Source of the DNA: Achromobacter pestifer
GTDB lineage: Bacteria; Pseudomonadota; Gammaproteobacteria; Burkholderiales; Burkholderiaceae_B
Direction: 5' to 3'
Assembly (NCBI RefSeq): GCF_902859625.1
Contig: NZ_CADIJX010000011.1
Location: 78,500 to 142,499, forward strand
Length of the DNA: 64,000 nucleotides
Position 1 is the stretch's first letter; each line of letters opens with the position of its first letter. The notes under the pieces were generated by a model. That model saw only the letters and a program-made list of their open reading frames with translations, did no database searches and was not told the DNA's origin. Shown in pieces: positions 53,133 through 63,799 of the stretch. A program made the position numbers and the translations under genes.

Positions 53133-54911
53133 TCAGGGGGCCACGGGGCGGCGCCATGCCTGGCTGCGCGCCACCAGCGCGCGGCTGGCCAGGTGCAGGA
53201 CCAGGGCCGCAACGGCCGAACTGGCCATGATCACGGTGCACATGGCAGCGGCCGGCCCGATAAAACCGGCGTCGTCCATGTTCAGCACGGCGACGGCGGC
53301 CAGCACCGTGGACGGGCTGTACAGGAACACCACGGCCGACACGGTCGTCATCGCGGACACAAACAGGTAGCGGGCAACATCCAGGGCGGCGGGCAGGCAC
53401 ATCGGCAACGTCACGCGCAGGAAGGTCGTCATGCGCGGCACCTTCAACGACGCCGAGGCGGCCTCGAACTCCGGGTCCAGCGCATTGAGCGCCGTGGCCG
53501 CCGTCAGGTGGGCGCTGGTGTAGAAGTGAACAACCGTGCACAGGATCAGCAACGGCATCGTGCCGTACAGCATGTTCAGCGGGTTCATCAGGCTATTGAA
53601 GAAGAAGATGTAGCCCAGGCCCAGCACCAGTCCGGGAACGGCCATCGGCATCAGCGCCAGCATGCTGACGATGCCGCGCAAACCACGCGCCACCGAGCCG
53701 CGCGCCGGCACTTTCTCCATCATCCAGGCGCCCACGAAGACCACGGCCGTGCCGATCAGCGCCGTGCAAAAAGCCAGCTGCAAGCTATTGCGCCAGGCCA
53801 GCCAGCCGCCGCCATCCATGTTGTCGAAATCATAGGAACGCAACGACATGGACAGGTTGTACGGCCACATCTTCACAAACGACGCCCACACAGCCACGCC
53901 GATGATCAACAGCAGGAAGCCCGCAATCACACCGGCCAGCGCCAGGAACGCGGCATCACGGCGGACGTGTTCGCCCGCGGCATAAGGTTGGGCCCGGCCG
54001 CTCATCTGGGCGCCTTGGCGGGCGCGCAACCGGCGGTCCAGCACGAAGGTCAGCAACGCGGGCAGCAGCAGCAAGATGCCGATGGCCGCGCCTTTGGGGA
54101 AATTCTGCTGACCGACCACTGCCTTGTAGGCCTCCATGGCCAGCACGTTGTAGTCGCCGCCCACCACCTTGGGCACGCCAAAATCGGTCACCGTCAGCGT
54201 GAACACCACGCAACACGCCGAGAACACGGCATAGCGCGTGCCAGGCAGCGTCACAGTCAGGAACGTGCGCCATGGCCCCGCGCCCATCGCCCGCGCGGCG
54301 TCGTACAGGCGTCCGTCCGCCAGCGTCAGGCCGGTCAACAGGATCATCAAGGCGTGCGGAAAGGTGTAGAAGGCCTCGCCGACCACGATGCCCCAGAAAC
54401 CATAAATGGTGGCGCCGCCCGTCAAGCCCTTGAGCAAACCCTGGTTGCCCAGCAGGTAGACCAGCGCAATGCCGGGCAGCAGCGACGGGGCCAGCAGCGG
54501 CAACAAGGCGACGGTGCGCAACAAGCCCTTGCCCGGCAGGCGAGTGCGAGTCAGGCCGTAGGCGAATCCGTAGGCGCAAGGCACCACCAGCAGCATCGTC
54601 ACGACGCCGACGGTCAGGCTACGGCCGACCATGGCCAGAAAGCCGTCCGCGCCGATGATGCCGGTCACGACCGACAGGCCGGCCCAGGCGCCGTCACTGT
54701 CGGTGACGGACTTGAGCAGGATCGCGGCCAGGGGCATCGCCAGGAACAACACCAGGAACAGCACCAAGGCGCCCTGCCCCACGGTCAAGCCCAGCGAACC
54801 GATCCAGCGGGGCAAGGGGCGACGGCCCAGAGCGGCTCCGGAAGTGGCGGCGGCAGACGTGACAGGCGCAACGGGAGCGGCGGCCGGCTCAGCGGCGGAA
54901 GATCCGGTCAT
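53133..54911 (-). CDS. 2-AEP ABC transporter, fused two-domain permease
   Basis: 592 residues from MTGSSAAEPAAAPVAP. About twelve membrane helices in two homologous halves, each with a binding-protein-dependent transport (EAA-like) loop: DAARAMGAGPWRTFLTVTLPG in the first half and AASASLKVPRMTTFLRVTLP in the second. The fusion is known for the PhnU-type AEP permeases. The N-terminal Ala/Pro-rich 35 residues are cytosolic. It starts 7 bp after the ATPase gene. Confidence 0.92.
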   Translation of the reverse strand: MTGSSAAEPAAAPVAPVTSAAATSGAALGRRPLPRWIGSLGLTVGQGALVLFLVLFLAMPLAAILLKSVTDSDGAWAGLSVVTGIIGADGFLAMVGRSLTVGVVTMLLVVPCAYGFAYGLTRTRLPGKGLLRTVALLPLLAPSLLPGIALVYLLGNQGLLKGLTGGATIYGFWGIVVGEAFYTFPHALMILLTGLTLADGRLYDAARAMGAGPWRTFLTVTLPGTRYAVFSACCVVFTLTVTDFGVPKVVGGDYNVLAMEAYKAVVGQQNFPKGAAIGILLLLPALLTFVLDRRLRARQGAQMSGRAQPYAAGEHVRRDAAFLALAGVIAGFLLLIIGVAVWASFVKMWPYNLSMSLRSYDFDNMDGGGWLAWRNSLQLAFCTALIGTAVVFVGAWMMEKVPARGSVARGLRGIVSMLALMPMAVPGLVLGLGYIFFFNSLMNPLNMLYGTMPLLILCTVVHFYTSAHLTAATALNALDPEFEAASASLKVPRMTTFLRVTLPMCLPAALDVARYLFVSAMTTVSAVVFLYSPSTVLAAVAVLNMDDAGFIGPAAAMCTVIMASSAVAALVLHLASRALVARSQAWRRPVAP

Positions 54912-54918
54912 GACGGGA

Positions 54919-55992
54919 TCAAGCGTAGGCGCGAATCGCATGGCGCGGCAGCTCCACCCAGCAACGGCCGGCAGCGTGAGGGCCCAACAGGGCGTCTCCG
55001 ATTTCAGGGGACACGATGGAATGCACCGTGGAACCCGGCACGCCTTCCAGGCGCAGGGCCAGGCGGTAGCCGCGGCCCAGGAACACGCCGTCCAGCACAT
55101 CGGCCAACATGGAATTGGGTTCTTCCGGACGCGCCATGCTGACGCGAACCGCTTCGGGACGCACGAACAGCTTGCCCGACTTGTCATCCAACGACTCGTC
55201 CACGGCCAGTTCCTGCCGGCCGACACGGGCGTGATGGGCGTCGATGCGTTCAAACGGCAGCCAGTTCGCCTCGCCCACGAAATCGGCAATGAAAGCCGAA
55301 CCCGGCTGGCGGTACAGTTCGCGCGGCGTGCCGTATTGTTCAATGACACCGCCATTCATGACGGCGATGCGGTCAGCCATCACCATGGCCTCTTCCTGAT
55401 CATGCGTCACCATCAACGTTGTGATGGACAGCCGCTTCTGCAAGGCGCGCAGTTCAATGCGCAGATGCTCACGCACCCGGGCATCCAGGGCAGACATGGG
55501 TTCATCCAGCAGTAGCAAGGACGGGGACGGCGCCAGCGCGCGGGCCAGGGCCACGCGCTGCTGCTGGCCGCCGGAGATCTGTCCCGGATATTTTTCGGCG
55601 GCACCGGCCAAGCCCACCAACGTCAGCATTTCCTCGACCCGGCTGGCGACGTGCTTGCGGTGGGCGCGCTTGCCACTCAGACCGTAAGCCACGTTCTGAG
55701 CCACGGTCAGATTGGGAAACAAGGCATAGGACTGGAACAGGATGCCGTAGTCGCGCTCTTGCGGTTCGGCATGCGTAATGTCGCGACCCGACAGAACGAT
55801 CGTGCCGCTGTCCTGACGTTCCAGGCCGGCGATGGCCCGCAGAAGCGTCGTCTTGCCGCAACCCGACGGGCCCAGCAAGCACACCAGCTCTCCGGCACGG
55901 ATATCCAGGGAAACGTCGGCCAGCGCCGTATGGCTGCCGAATCGCTTGACCAGATTTCGGACTGAGAGGAAGGCGTTATCGGGCTGGGGCAT
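54919..55992 (-). CDS. 2-AEP ABC transporter, ATP-binding protein
   Basis: 357 residues. Walker A LLGPSGCGKTTLLRA, Q-loop FQSYALFPNLT, signature ISGGQQQRVALARALAP, Walker B LLLDEPMSALD, H-loop THDQEEAM, then a C-terminal TOBE-like domain. GGAGG lies just before the ATG at 55992. First gene of the operon ATPase-permease-phnX-binding protein-FAD enzyme, and it diverges from the LysR regulator. Confidence 0.94.
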   Translation of the reverse strand: MPQPDNAFLSVRNLVKRFGSHTALADVSLDIRAGELVCLLGPSGCGKTTLLRAIAGLERQDSGTIVLSGRDITHAEPQERDYGILFQSYALFPNLTVAQNVAYGLSGKRAHRKHVASRVEEMLTLVGLAGAAEKYPGQISGGQQQRVALARALAPSPSLLLLDEPMSALDARVREHLRIELRALQKRLSITTLMVTHDQEEAMVMADRIAVMNGGVIEQYGTPRELYRQPGSAFIADFVGEANWLPFERIDAHHARVGRQELAVDESLDDKSGKLFVRPEAVRVSMARPEEPNSMLADVLDGVFLGRGYRLALRLEGVPGSTVHSIVSPEIGDALLGPHAAGRCWVELPRHAIRAYA

Positions 55993-56139
55993 GGTGCCTC
56001 CGGGTTGGGAACGAAGGCAGTATGGAAGGCGCGTATTGAGCGTTTATGACACTTCGCGCAAATGCAGTAATAAAAACATCAAATTATTTTGGTGTACTGG
56101 CGGTCTTGCGCATTGCGTCCCTTTCCCGCCCCCACCATC

Positions 56140-57003
56140 GTGCTTGTCGCCGAACTCAAATCCTTCTACGCCGTGGCTCGCTGCGGCACCGTCACCAAGG
56201 CCGCCGCCCAACTGGGCGTCAGCCAACCCACGGTGACGGGGCAACTGCGTCAGCTGGAGTCGCGTTATGGCGTCGAACTGTTCCACCGGCAGGGCCGCGG
56301 CATGCGGCTATCGGACGCGGGACACAGCCTGATGCCCATGGTGGAAAAACTGGTCCAGCAGGAAACCGAGATCGATTTCCGGCTGCGCGACGCCAGTGAC
56401 CTGCGCGAAGGCAACCTGCGCATCGGCGCCACTGGCCCCTTCTACATCATGGACACGGTGCGCCGTTACAACCAGCGCTATCCCGGCATCGACCTGACCC
56501 TCACGATCGGCAATTCGCAGACGATGCTGCAAGCCCTGCACGACTACCGCATCGAGATTGCCACGTCCTCTTTTCTAATGGATGACAAGCATCTCTACCG
56601 TCGCATGATCGCGGCTGATCCGATCCGTGTCGTGACGCACCGTGATCACCCATTGGCACGCCGCAGCCAGATCCGCCTGGCGGACTTGGCGGACCACGCG
56701 GTGCTCTTGCGCGAACCCGGCTCCATGACGCGCCAATTGACCGAGGACGCCTTGCAGGCGGCCGGCGTCACCGTGCGCCGGACGCTGGAGATCGGCAGCC
56801 GCGAATCGATCCGGCAAGCCATTCTGTGCGAACTGGGGATCAGCCTGATCCCGTCGCGTGAAATCCCGTCGCATCCCGATTTGGCGGCTCTGGACATCCA
56901 GGGCGCCGACATCGTGATGAACGAATACCTGTACTGCCTGCGCGAGCGCCAACCGGTGCAATTGATCGCGCGCTTTCTGGAGATGGCGCCGGCAGCCGGC
57001 TGA
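56140..57003 (+). CDS. LysR-family regulator of the AEP locus
   Basis: 287 residues from a GTG (VLVAELKSFYAVARCG); no ribosome site decides the start and a TTG 51 bp upstream is possible. The HTH is VTKAAAQLGVSQPTVTGQLRQLE, followed by a standard effector domain. Divergent from the importer operon and directly followed by the HD gene on its own strand, it is of the AEP-catabolism-associated LysR type and probably responds to AEP or phosphonoacetaldehyde. Confidence 0.93.
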   Translation: MLVAELKSFYAVARCGTVTKAAAQLGVSQPTVTGQLRQLESRYGVELFHRQGRGMRLSDAGHSLMPMVEKLVQQETEIDFRLRDASDLREGNLRIGATGPFYIMDTVRRYNQRYPGIDLTLTIGNSQTMLQALHDYRIEIATSSFLMDDKHLYRRMIAADPIRVVTHRDHPLARRSQIRLADLADHAVLLREPGSMTRQLTEDALQAAGVTVRRTLEIGSRESIRQAILCELGISLIPSREIPSHPDLAALDIQGADIVMNEYLYCLRERQPVQLIARFLEMAPAAG

Positions 57004-57056
57004 CCGCAAATGGTCACTGCCCGCCCTCCCCCCTTGCGGCCACTCAGGAGACAACC

Positions 57057-57626
57057 ATGGCCTTGACCTTGCAAGATATCGAGCAGATTTTCCTGGAACG
57101 CGGACACCGCTCCTATCACGGTGAATCCGTCAGCCATTTGCGGCACGCACTGCAAACGGCGGCGCTGGCCGAGCGAAACGGCGCCAACGCGCAGCTCATC
57201 ACGGCGAGCCTGCTGCATGACCTTGGCCACCTGATCGCCGACCGGCCCGGCACGCCCACGCTGCGCGGCGTGGATGACAAGCACCAGTACTTCGTACTGC
57301 CCTTCCTGCGCGGCCTGTTCAGTTCGGCCGTGCTGGATCCCATCAGGCTCCACGTGGAAGCCAAGCGCTACCTCTGCTATGTGGAGCCGCAATATGAAGC
57401 GTCGCTTTCGGAGGACTCGAAGCGCAGCCTGGCATTGCAGGGGGGCAGTTTCGATGCGGGCCAGGCGGTGGATTTCGCCAGCATGCCGGGTGCGCCGGAT
57501 GCGATTCGTCTGAGGCGCTGGGATGACATGGCCAAGGTGCCCGGGTTGGCGACGCCGCCCCTGGACCATTTCCTGGAGATCGCGGAAAGCGTCTCCGGAC
57601 GGGTGAAACTGGCCGCGATCTGGTAG
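57057..57626 (+). CDS. PhnZ-like HD-domain oxygenase of phosphonate loci
   Basis: 189 residues. The di-iron HD ligands and substrate residues fit PhnZ with a fixed offset: Tyr20 and Glu23 in YHGESVSHLRHAL with His30, His54-Asp55 and His58 in LLHDLGHL, His76 in DDKHQYF and His99 in LHVEAKRYLC. PhnZ oxidatively cleaves 2-amino-1-hydroxyethylphosphonate to glycine and phosphate. The hydroxylase that would make this substrate (PhnY/TmpA type) is not in the window. It follows the LysR gene by 53 bp and ends at a terminator. Confidence 0.92.
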   Translation: MALTLQDIEQIFLERGHRSYHGESVSHLRHALQTAALAERNGANAQLITASLLHDLGHLIADRPGTPTLRGVDDKHQYFVLPFLRGLFSSAVLDPIRLHVEAKRYLCYVEPQYEASLSEDSKRSLALQGGSFDAGQAVDFASMPGAPDAIRLRRWDDMAKVPGLATPPLDHFLEIAESVSGRVKLAAIW

Positions 57627-57656
57627 CCGCCTGGCACGACAACTGCGGGCCAAAGC

Positions 57657-57688
57657 AAGAAAGCCAGGGCACGCGCCCTGGCTTTCTT
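57657..57688. terminator. Terminator between the HD gene and the sulfurtransferase
   Basis: AAGAAAGCCAGGGC pairs with GCCCTGGCTTTCTT over 14 bp across a 4-nt loop; bidirectional. Confidence 0.9.
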
Positions 57689-57704
57689 CCGTGAATCCGC
57701 CGTG

Positions 57705-58556
57705 TCAGGCGCCCTTGGCCACCGGACGAGCCGGGTCGCTGCACCACTCGCTCCACGAGCCCGGGTACAAGCGCGAACCCGACAGCCCGGCAATCTCCAT
57801 GGATAGCAGGTTGTGGCAGGCGGTGATGCCGGAACCGCATTGATGCACGATGGACGCGGGGTCGCGGCCATCCAGCAAGCTGGAGAATTCGGCGCGCAAT
57901 TGCTCGGCGCTCTTGAAGCGGCCATCGGCTTGCAGGTTTTCGCCATTGGGGCGGTTCAGCGCGCCCGGAATGTGCCCTGCCACGGGGTCCATGGGCTCGA
58001 CCTCACCGCGATAACGGTTGGCAGCGCGGGCATCGATCACGGTGAAGGACGGCTGGGCGATATTGTCCAGCACCGCCTTGGCATCCACGGATGCCGCCAG
58101 CGATGCGCCGGGCTCCACGGGCTTGCCCACCTGCACGGGTATCGCGGCTTCGGTGGTCGTCGGCAAGCCGGCGGCCACCCAGGCCTGCCAACCGCCATCC
58201 AGCACGGCCACGCGATCGTGGCCCAACCAGCGCAGCATCCACCACAGGTGCGCGCCGTACATGCCGCCGCTGGCGTCATAGGCCACAACCAGCGTCTGCG
58301 GCGTCACGCCGTACGCAGCCATCAGCGCGCCAAGCTCGGCGCGCGACGGCAAGGGGTGGCGGCCGTTCTTGCCGGTGCGCGGCGCGGCCAGCTCGGTCTC
58401 GTGGTCCAGATGACGGGCGCCGGGAATATGACCGGCGTCATAGGCCTCGCGGCCTGCCGCATGATTGGTCAGGTCATGGCGCACATCGAACACCCGCACG
58501 TCGGGCGAACCAAGGTGTGTCGCCAGATCGGCTGCGGAAATCAGTGTCATCGTCAT
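57705..58556 (-). CDS. sseA: 3-Mercaptopyruvate/thiosulfate sulfurtransferase
   Basis: 283 residues with two rhodanese domains, the first inactive and the second catalytic. The nucleophilic Cys is in SIVHQCGSGITACHNLL, matching the CG(S/T)G loop of mercaptopyruvate sulfurtransferases. It moves sulfane sulfur from 3-mercaptopyruvate or thiosulfate to acceptors such as cyanide. Two ATGs are 6 bp apart; the first was used. Precise donor preference cannot be read from the sequence. The EamA transporter gene ends 31 bp upstream. Confidence 0.9.
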   Translation of the reverse strand: MTMTLISAADLATHLGSPDVRVFDVRHDLTNHAAGREAYDAGHIPGARHLDHETELAAPRTGKNGRHPLPSRAELGALMAAYGVTPQTLVVAYDASGGMYGAHLWWMLRWLGHDRVAVLDGGWQAWVAAGLPTTTEAAIPVQVGKPVEPGASLAASVDAKAVLDNIAQPSFTVIDARAANRYRGEVEPMDPVAGHIPGALNRPNGENLQADGRFKSAEQLRAEFSSLLDGRDPASIVHQCGSGITACHNLLSMEIAGLSGSRLYPGSWSEWCSDPARPVAKGA

Positions 58557-58587
58557 TCGGTGTGCTCCTGGTCAAAAGGGGGGCGGG

Positions 58588-59442
58588 TCAGCCCGGCTTG
58601 GGATCGCGCATCGTGCGCCACACCGACAGCAGGCCCGCGGAAATGATCAAGCCCATGCCGGCCCAGGCCAGACCATCCAGATGGTCGCCCCAGAAACCCA
58701 TGCCGAGCAGGGCCGCGAAAATAATGGTGCTGTATTGCAGCGCGGCGGTCAGCAACGCCGACCCCATGCCGAAAGCCCGGGTCATGGCAAGCTGGCCGAA
58801 CATCCCGGCCACCCCCACGCCAAACAACGAGGCGTAGCCTTGCCAGTCGGCGTGGCCCCACCCTTCAAACCATAGCCCAACCACGCTGGACACGCAGACC
58901 GCGACGGAAAAGAACAGCACGGTGCGCCATTCGGGTTCACCGATCCGGCCCAGTTGGCGAATTTGCATCATCGCAATCGCGGACATGGCGCCGGCGCCCA
59001 TCCCCATCACGGCGGCCAGCCATTGGTCGTCATTGATGCTGGGCCGCAGCACGGCGATCACGCCCAGGAAACCCAGCGCCACCGCCAGGATGCGCACTGG
59101 GTCGCGTTGCGCGCCCCCCCAGCCCAGCATCCAACAGGCGATGAAAAGCGGCGCGGTGTAGTTCAGGCTGGTGGCTGTCGCCAGCGGCAGATGGGAAATG
59201 GCGAAAAAGCCCAGCCACATCGACGTGACACCCGACAGATTGCGCCACAGGTGCAGCTTCCAGCTGGTGGGAATGATCGATTGCCGGCCGGCACGCGCCC
59301 ACAACAACAGCAAGATCACGGAGGGCAGGCCGCGAAACAGCACGATCTGCGGGAGGGAGGCGCCGTGCTCGGTACCGAGCTTCACGAACGACCCCATGAT
59401 GGCGAACATGGCGGACGCCAGCAACATCCAGAGAGCCTGCAT
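58588..59442 (-). CDS. EamA (DMT) family transporter
   Basis: 284 residues with ten hydrophobic helices in two EamA repeats (MLLASAMFAIMGSFVKLG and MGMGAGAMSAIAMMQIRQLG). Relatives are RhaT/RarD-type exporters of metabolites across the inner membrane. The substrate is unknown. It is upstream of the sulfurtransferase on the same strand with 31 bp between. Confidence 0.9.
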   Translation of the reverse strand: MQALWMLLASAMFAIMGSFVKLGTEHGASLPQIVLFRGLPSVILLLLWARAGRQSIIPTSWKLHLWRNLSGVTSMWLGFFAISHLPLATATSLNYTAPLFIACWMLGWGGAQRDPVRILAVALGFLGVIAVLRPSINDDQWLAAVMGMGAGAMSAIAMMQIRQLGRIGEPEWRTVLFFSVAVCVSSVVGLWFEGWGHADWQGYASLFGVGVAGMFGQLAMTRAFGMGSALLTAALQYSTIIFAALLGMGFWGDHLDGLAWAGMGLIISAGLLSVWRTMRDPKPG

Positions 59443-59596
59443 TGGGGGTCTGCGCTAAGGGAAAAGTGGGGAGGAATAGGGGAAAGCGATACTATACTCT
59501 CCGTCACCGGGAGCGGTGCCGGCCAGTCGGGGAACTGGCGGGCCGCCGCCATGTCGAACCCGGGGTATTTCCCGCTCGCAGAGGAACACAAAAAAC

Positions 59597-60478
59597 ATGA
59601 AACGCATTGTCTTGTTCGTCATCACCAACCTGGCCGTCATGCTCGTGCTGTCGGCCACGCTGCGCATCCTGGGTGTAGACCGCTACATCACCGCCAACGG
59701 CCTGAACCTCAACGCCTTGCTGATCTTCTCGGTCGTCGTCGGCTTCACGGGCGCGATCATCTCGCTCCTGATCAGCAAGCCCATGGCCAAATGGAGCACC
59801 GGCGCGCAGGTGCTGGATCCGAACGCCCCCCGCAGTCAGCGCGAAGCCTGGCTGCTCGACACCGTGCACCAACTGGCTGACCGCGCCGGCATTGGCCGTC
59901 CGGAAGTCGCCATCTATGAAGGCGCTCCCAACGCTTTCGCCACCGGCGCGTTCAAGAACGACTCGCTGGTTGCCGTGTCGACGGGCCTGCTGGAAAGCAT
60001 GAGCGAAGAGGAAGTTGCCGCCGTGCTGGCGCACGAAGTGGCTCACATCGCCAACGGCGACATGGTCACGCTGACCCTGATCCAAGGCGTGGTGAACACG
60101 TTCGTCGTGTTCCTGGCCCGCGTGGTCGGCTACTTCATCGATCGCGTCGTGTTCAAGAACGAACGCGGCATCGGCCCGGGCTACTACATCACCGTGCTGG
60201 TCTGTGAGATCATTTTCGGCGTGCTGGCCTCGATCATCGTGGCCTGGTTCTCGCGTCAGCGCGAGTACCGCGCCGATGCCGGTTCGGCCCACCTGATGGG
60301 CGCTCGCGAACCCATGATCCGTGCACTGGCCCGTCTGGGTGGCCTGGAACCGGGCGACCTGCCCAAGTCCTTTGAAGCCTCGGGCATCACCGGTCGCGGT
60401 GGCCTGGCAGCCATGTTTGCCTCGCACCCGCCAATCCCGTCCCGCATCGCTGCGCTGCAAAACGCGCGCGTGATCTAA
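59597..60478 (+). CDS. htpX: Membrane zinc metalloprotease HtpX
   Basis: 293 residues. It is an M48 peptidase of the inner membrane that degrades misfolded membrane proteins. Two N-terminal membrane helices (RIVLFVITNLAVMLVLSA and LLIFSVVVGFTGAIISLLI) precede the zinc site HEVAHIANGD, with two more helices after, and the third ligand Glu in SRQREYRADAGSAH. The start MKRIVLFVITN is standard, with AGAGGAA upstream. Its terminator is shared with sdaA. Confidence 0.97.
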   Translation: MKRIVLFVITNLAVMLVLSATLRILGVDRYITANGLNLNALLIFSVVVGFTGAIISLLISKPMAKWSTGAQVLDPNAPRSQREAWLLDTVHQLADRAGIGRPEVAIYEGAPNAFATGAFKNDSLVAVSTGLLESMSEEEVAAVLAHEVAHIANGDMVTLTLIQGVVNTFVVFLARVVGYFIDRVVFKNERGIGPGYYITVLVCEIIFGVLASIIVAWFSRQREYRADAGSAHLMGAREPMIRALARLGGLEPGDLPKSFEASGITGRGGLAAMFASHPPIPSRIAALQNARVI

Positions 60479-60509
60479 GACAACCCTGGCCGCGCCCCGC
60501 GCAGGCAAC

Positions 60510-60539
60510 AAAAAGTCCCTCCTTGGAGGGACTTTTTTA
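60510..60539. terminator. Bidirectional terminator between htpX and sdaA
   Basis: AAAAAGTCCCTCC pairs with GGAGGGACTTTTT over 13 bp across two bases. Confidence 0.93.
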
Positions 60540-60571
60540 TGGGCGCCCGCCAGGGGCAGCCCCGCCGGGCA

Positions 60572-61963
<1,392 letters not shown>

Positions 61964-62137
61964 GCAAAACTCCAGTACATCAAAGAATAGTCAGGCAATG
62001 ATACGCGGAGCCACCGCCGCGCGCAGCAAAGCCCTGCGGGCGTATGCTGTATCTTGGCTACGGGTTTCCCCGACAGGTCAAGCGTGCGATCATTACAGAA
62101 TTATTTCTTGTCATAAAAAGAACGGGAACACCCCTGG

Positions 62138-63799
62138 ATGTCTGGACTTATTACCCTGCTTGACTTCGCCGGCTATGTTGCATTGCTCCTTTGGGGCGTG
62201 CACATGGTCCAAACCGGCGTCCAACGCGCCTTCGGCGCGGCGCTGGGCGCGGCGCTGGGCAAGGCGTTGGGCACCCGCCTGCGCGCCTTCGCCGCCGGCC
62301 TGGGCATTACCGCCGCCCTGCAAAGCAGCACGGCAACCGGCCTGATGATCACCGGTTTTGCGGCGGGCGGCGTCGTCGGCCTGGTGCCGGCCCTGGCCGC
62401 CATGCTGGGGGCCAACGTCGGCACGACGCTGATTGTCCAGTTGCTGTCCTTCGACCTGACCTCGCTCGCCCCCATCCTCATCCTGGCCGGTGTCTGGATG
62501 TTCCGCCGGTATCCGCCAGGCCGCACGCGCGACTTGGGCCGGGTATTCATCGGCCTGGGGCTGCTGCTGCTGTCGCTGCACCAGTTGGTCGAACTGTTCG
62601 AGCCGTTCCAGACCGCCCCCATGCTGGGCATGATTCTTGACGCCCTGGCCACCCAGCCGGTGGCTGCGGTGCTGCTGTCGGCCGCCTTCACCTGGGCGGC
62701 GCACTCCAGCGTGGCCGTGGTCGTGCTGGTGATGTCGCTGGCCAGCCACCACATGGTGGCGCCCCACGTGGCCTTTGCCTTGGTGCTGGGCGCCAACCTG
62801 GGCACCGCCATCAATCCGATGATCGAAGGCGTGACCGGCGACGATCCCGCTGCCCGCCGCCTGCCGCTGGGCAACCTGCTGACCCGGGTGCTGGGCGTGC
62901 TGGCCGGCTTGCTGCTGCTGCCGGTGCTGCAACCCCTGATGAGCGACTTGGCCAGTGATCCCGCGCGTGCCGTGGCCAATTTCCACACGCTGTTCAACGC
63001 GGTGATCGCGCTTGTGTTCCTGCCGTTGCTGACGCCCTACGCCGCCCTGCTCACCCGCTGGCTGCCCAAACGCGCCGATCCGAACGATCCTTCCCGTCCC
63101 CAATATCTGGATGAATGGGCGCATGACGTCCCGGCCGTGGCGCTGGGCAATGCCGCGCGCGAAGCCTTGCGCATGGCCGACATGGTGCAGACGCTGCTGC
63201 TGTACGCGCGCGCCGGCTTCAAGCGCGACAACCGCCACCGCATGGTGCAAGCGCGCCAACTGGATATCGCGCTGGACAAGCTGGAAAACGCCATCACGAC
63301 CTATCTGGCCACGCTGGACCAGGAAAACATGACGCGCGACGATATCCAGCGCATGGACGACATCCTGGCCTTCACCAGCAATATCGGCCATGCCGGCGAC
63401 ATCGCCCACCACGGCCTGCTCAGCCATGTTGCCAAGCTGCGCAAGCAGGGCTGGGCCTTCTCGCCCGAACAGCGCGCCAGCCTGGACGACACCCTGGGCC
63501 AGTTGATCGCCAACGAACGCCAGGCCGCCGCGCTCTTCGTCAACGACGACCTGCGCCAAGCCCGCGCCCTGGCCGGGGAAAAGGCCCGCTTCCGCACGAT
63601 CGAGACTCAGGCGTCCGACACGCATCTGCAAAAGATCAAGGCAGGCGAGGTCGACGCCGCCGAAGTCGGCGCGCTCTACCTGGACATCCTGCGAGACATG
63701 AAGGGCATCAACTCGCACCTGGTAGGCGCGGCAGCCTATCCGCTGCTGGCCCGCCACGGCGAACTCCTCCCCAGCCGCCTGCGGGAAGCCGGGAATTGA
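62138..63799 (+). CDS. Na/Pi cotransporter family protein
   Basis: 553 residues. The N-terminal half has two inverted PNaS repeats with the QSSTATGLMITGF motif near residue 65 and TWAAHSSVAVVVLVMSL near 190. These give the phosphate- and sodium-binding core in about eight helices. The C-terminal ~230 residues are helical and PhoU-like. It moves inorganic phosphate across the inner membrane coupled to sodium; in E. coli YjbB exports phosphate. No PhoB box was recognised upstream. Confidence 0.93.
   Translation: MSGLITLLDFAGYVALLLWGVHMVQTGVQRAFGAALGAALGKALGTRLRAFAAGLGITAALQSSTATGLMITGFAAGGVVGLVPALAAMLGANVGTTLIVQLLSFDLTSLAPILILAGVWMFRRYPPGRTRDLGRVFIGLGLLLLSLHQLVELFEPFQTAPMLGMILDALATQPVAAVLLSAAFTWAAHSSVAVVVLVMSLASHHMVAPHVAFALVLGANLGTAINPMIEGVTGDDPAARRLPLGNLLTRVLGVLAGLLLLPVLQPLMSDLASDPARAVANFHTLFNAVIALVFLPLLTPYAALLTRWLPKRADPNDPSRPQYLDEWAHDVPAVALGNAAREALRMADMVQTLLLYARAGFKRDNRHRMVQARQLDIALDKLENAITTYLATLDQENMTRDDIQRMDDILAFTSNIGHAGDIAHHGLLSHVAKLRKQGWAFSPEQRASLDDTLGQLIANERQAAALFVNDDLRQARALAGEKARFRTIETQASDTHLQKIKAGEVDAAEVGALYLDILRDMKGINSHLVGAAAYPLLARHGELLPSRLREAGN

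Noticed and set aside
52368..55142. A 924-codon open frame on the plus strand across the AEP importer genes
   Set aside because: It is the antisense of phnX, the permease and the ATPase, with His/Gln/Arg-rich low-complexity translation and no domain. High G+C gives long open shadow frames.
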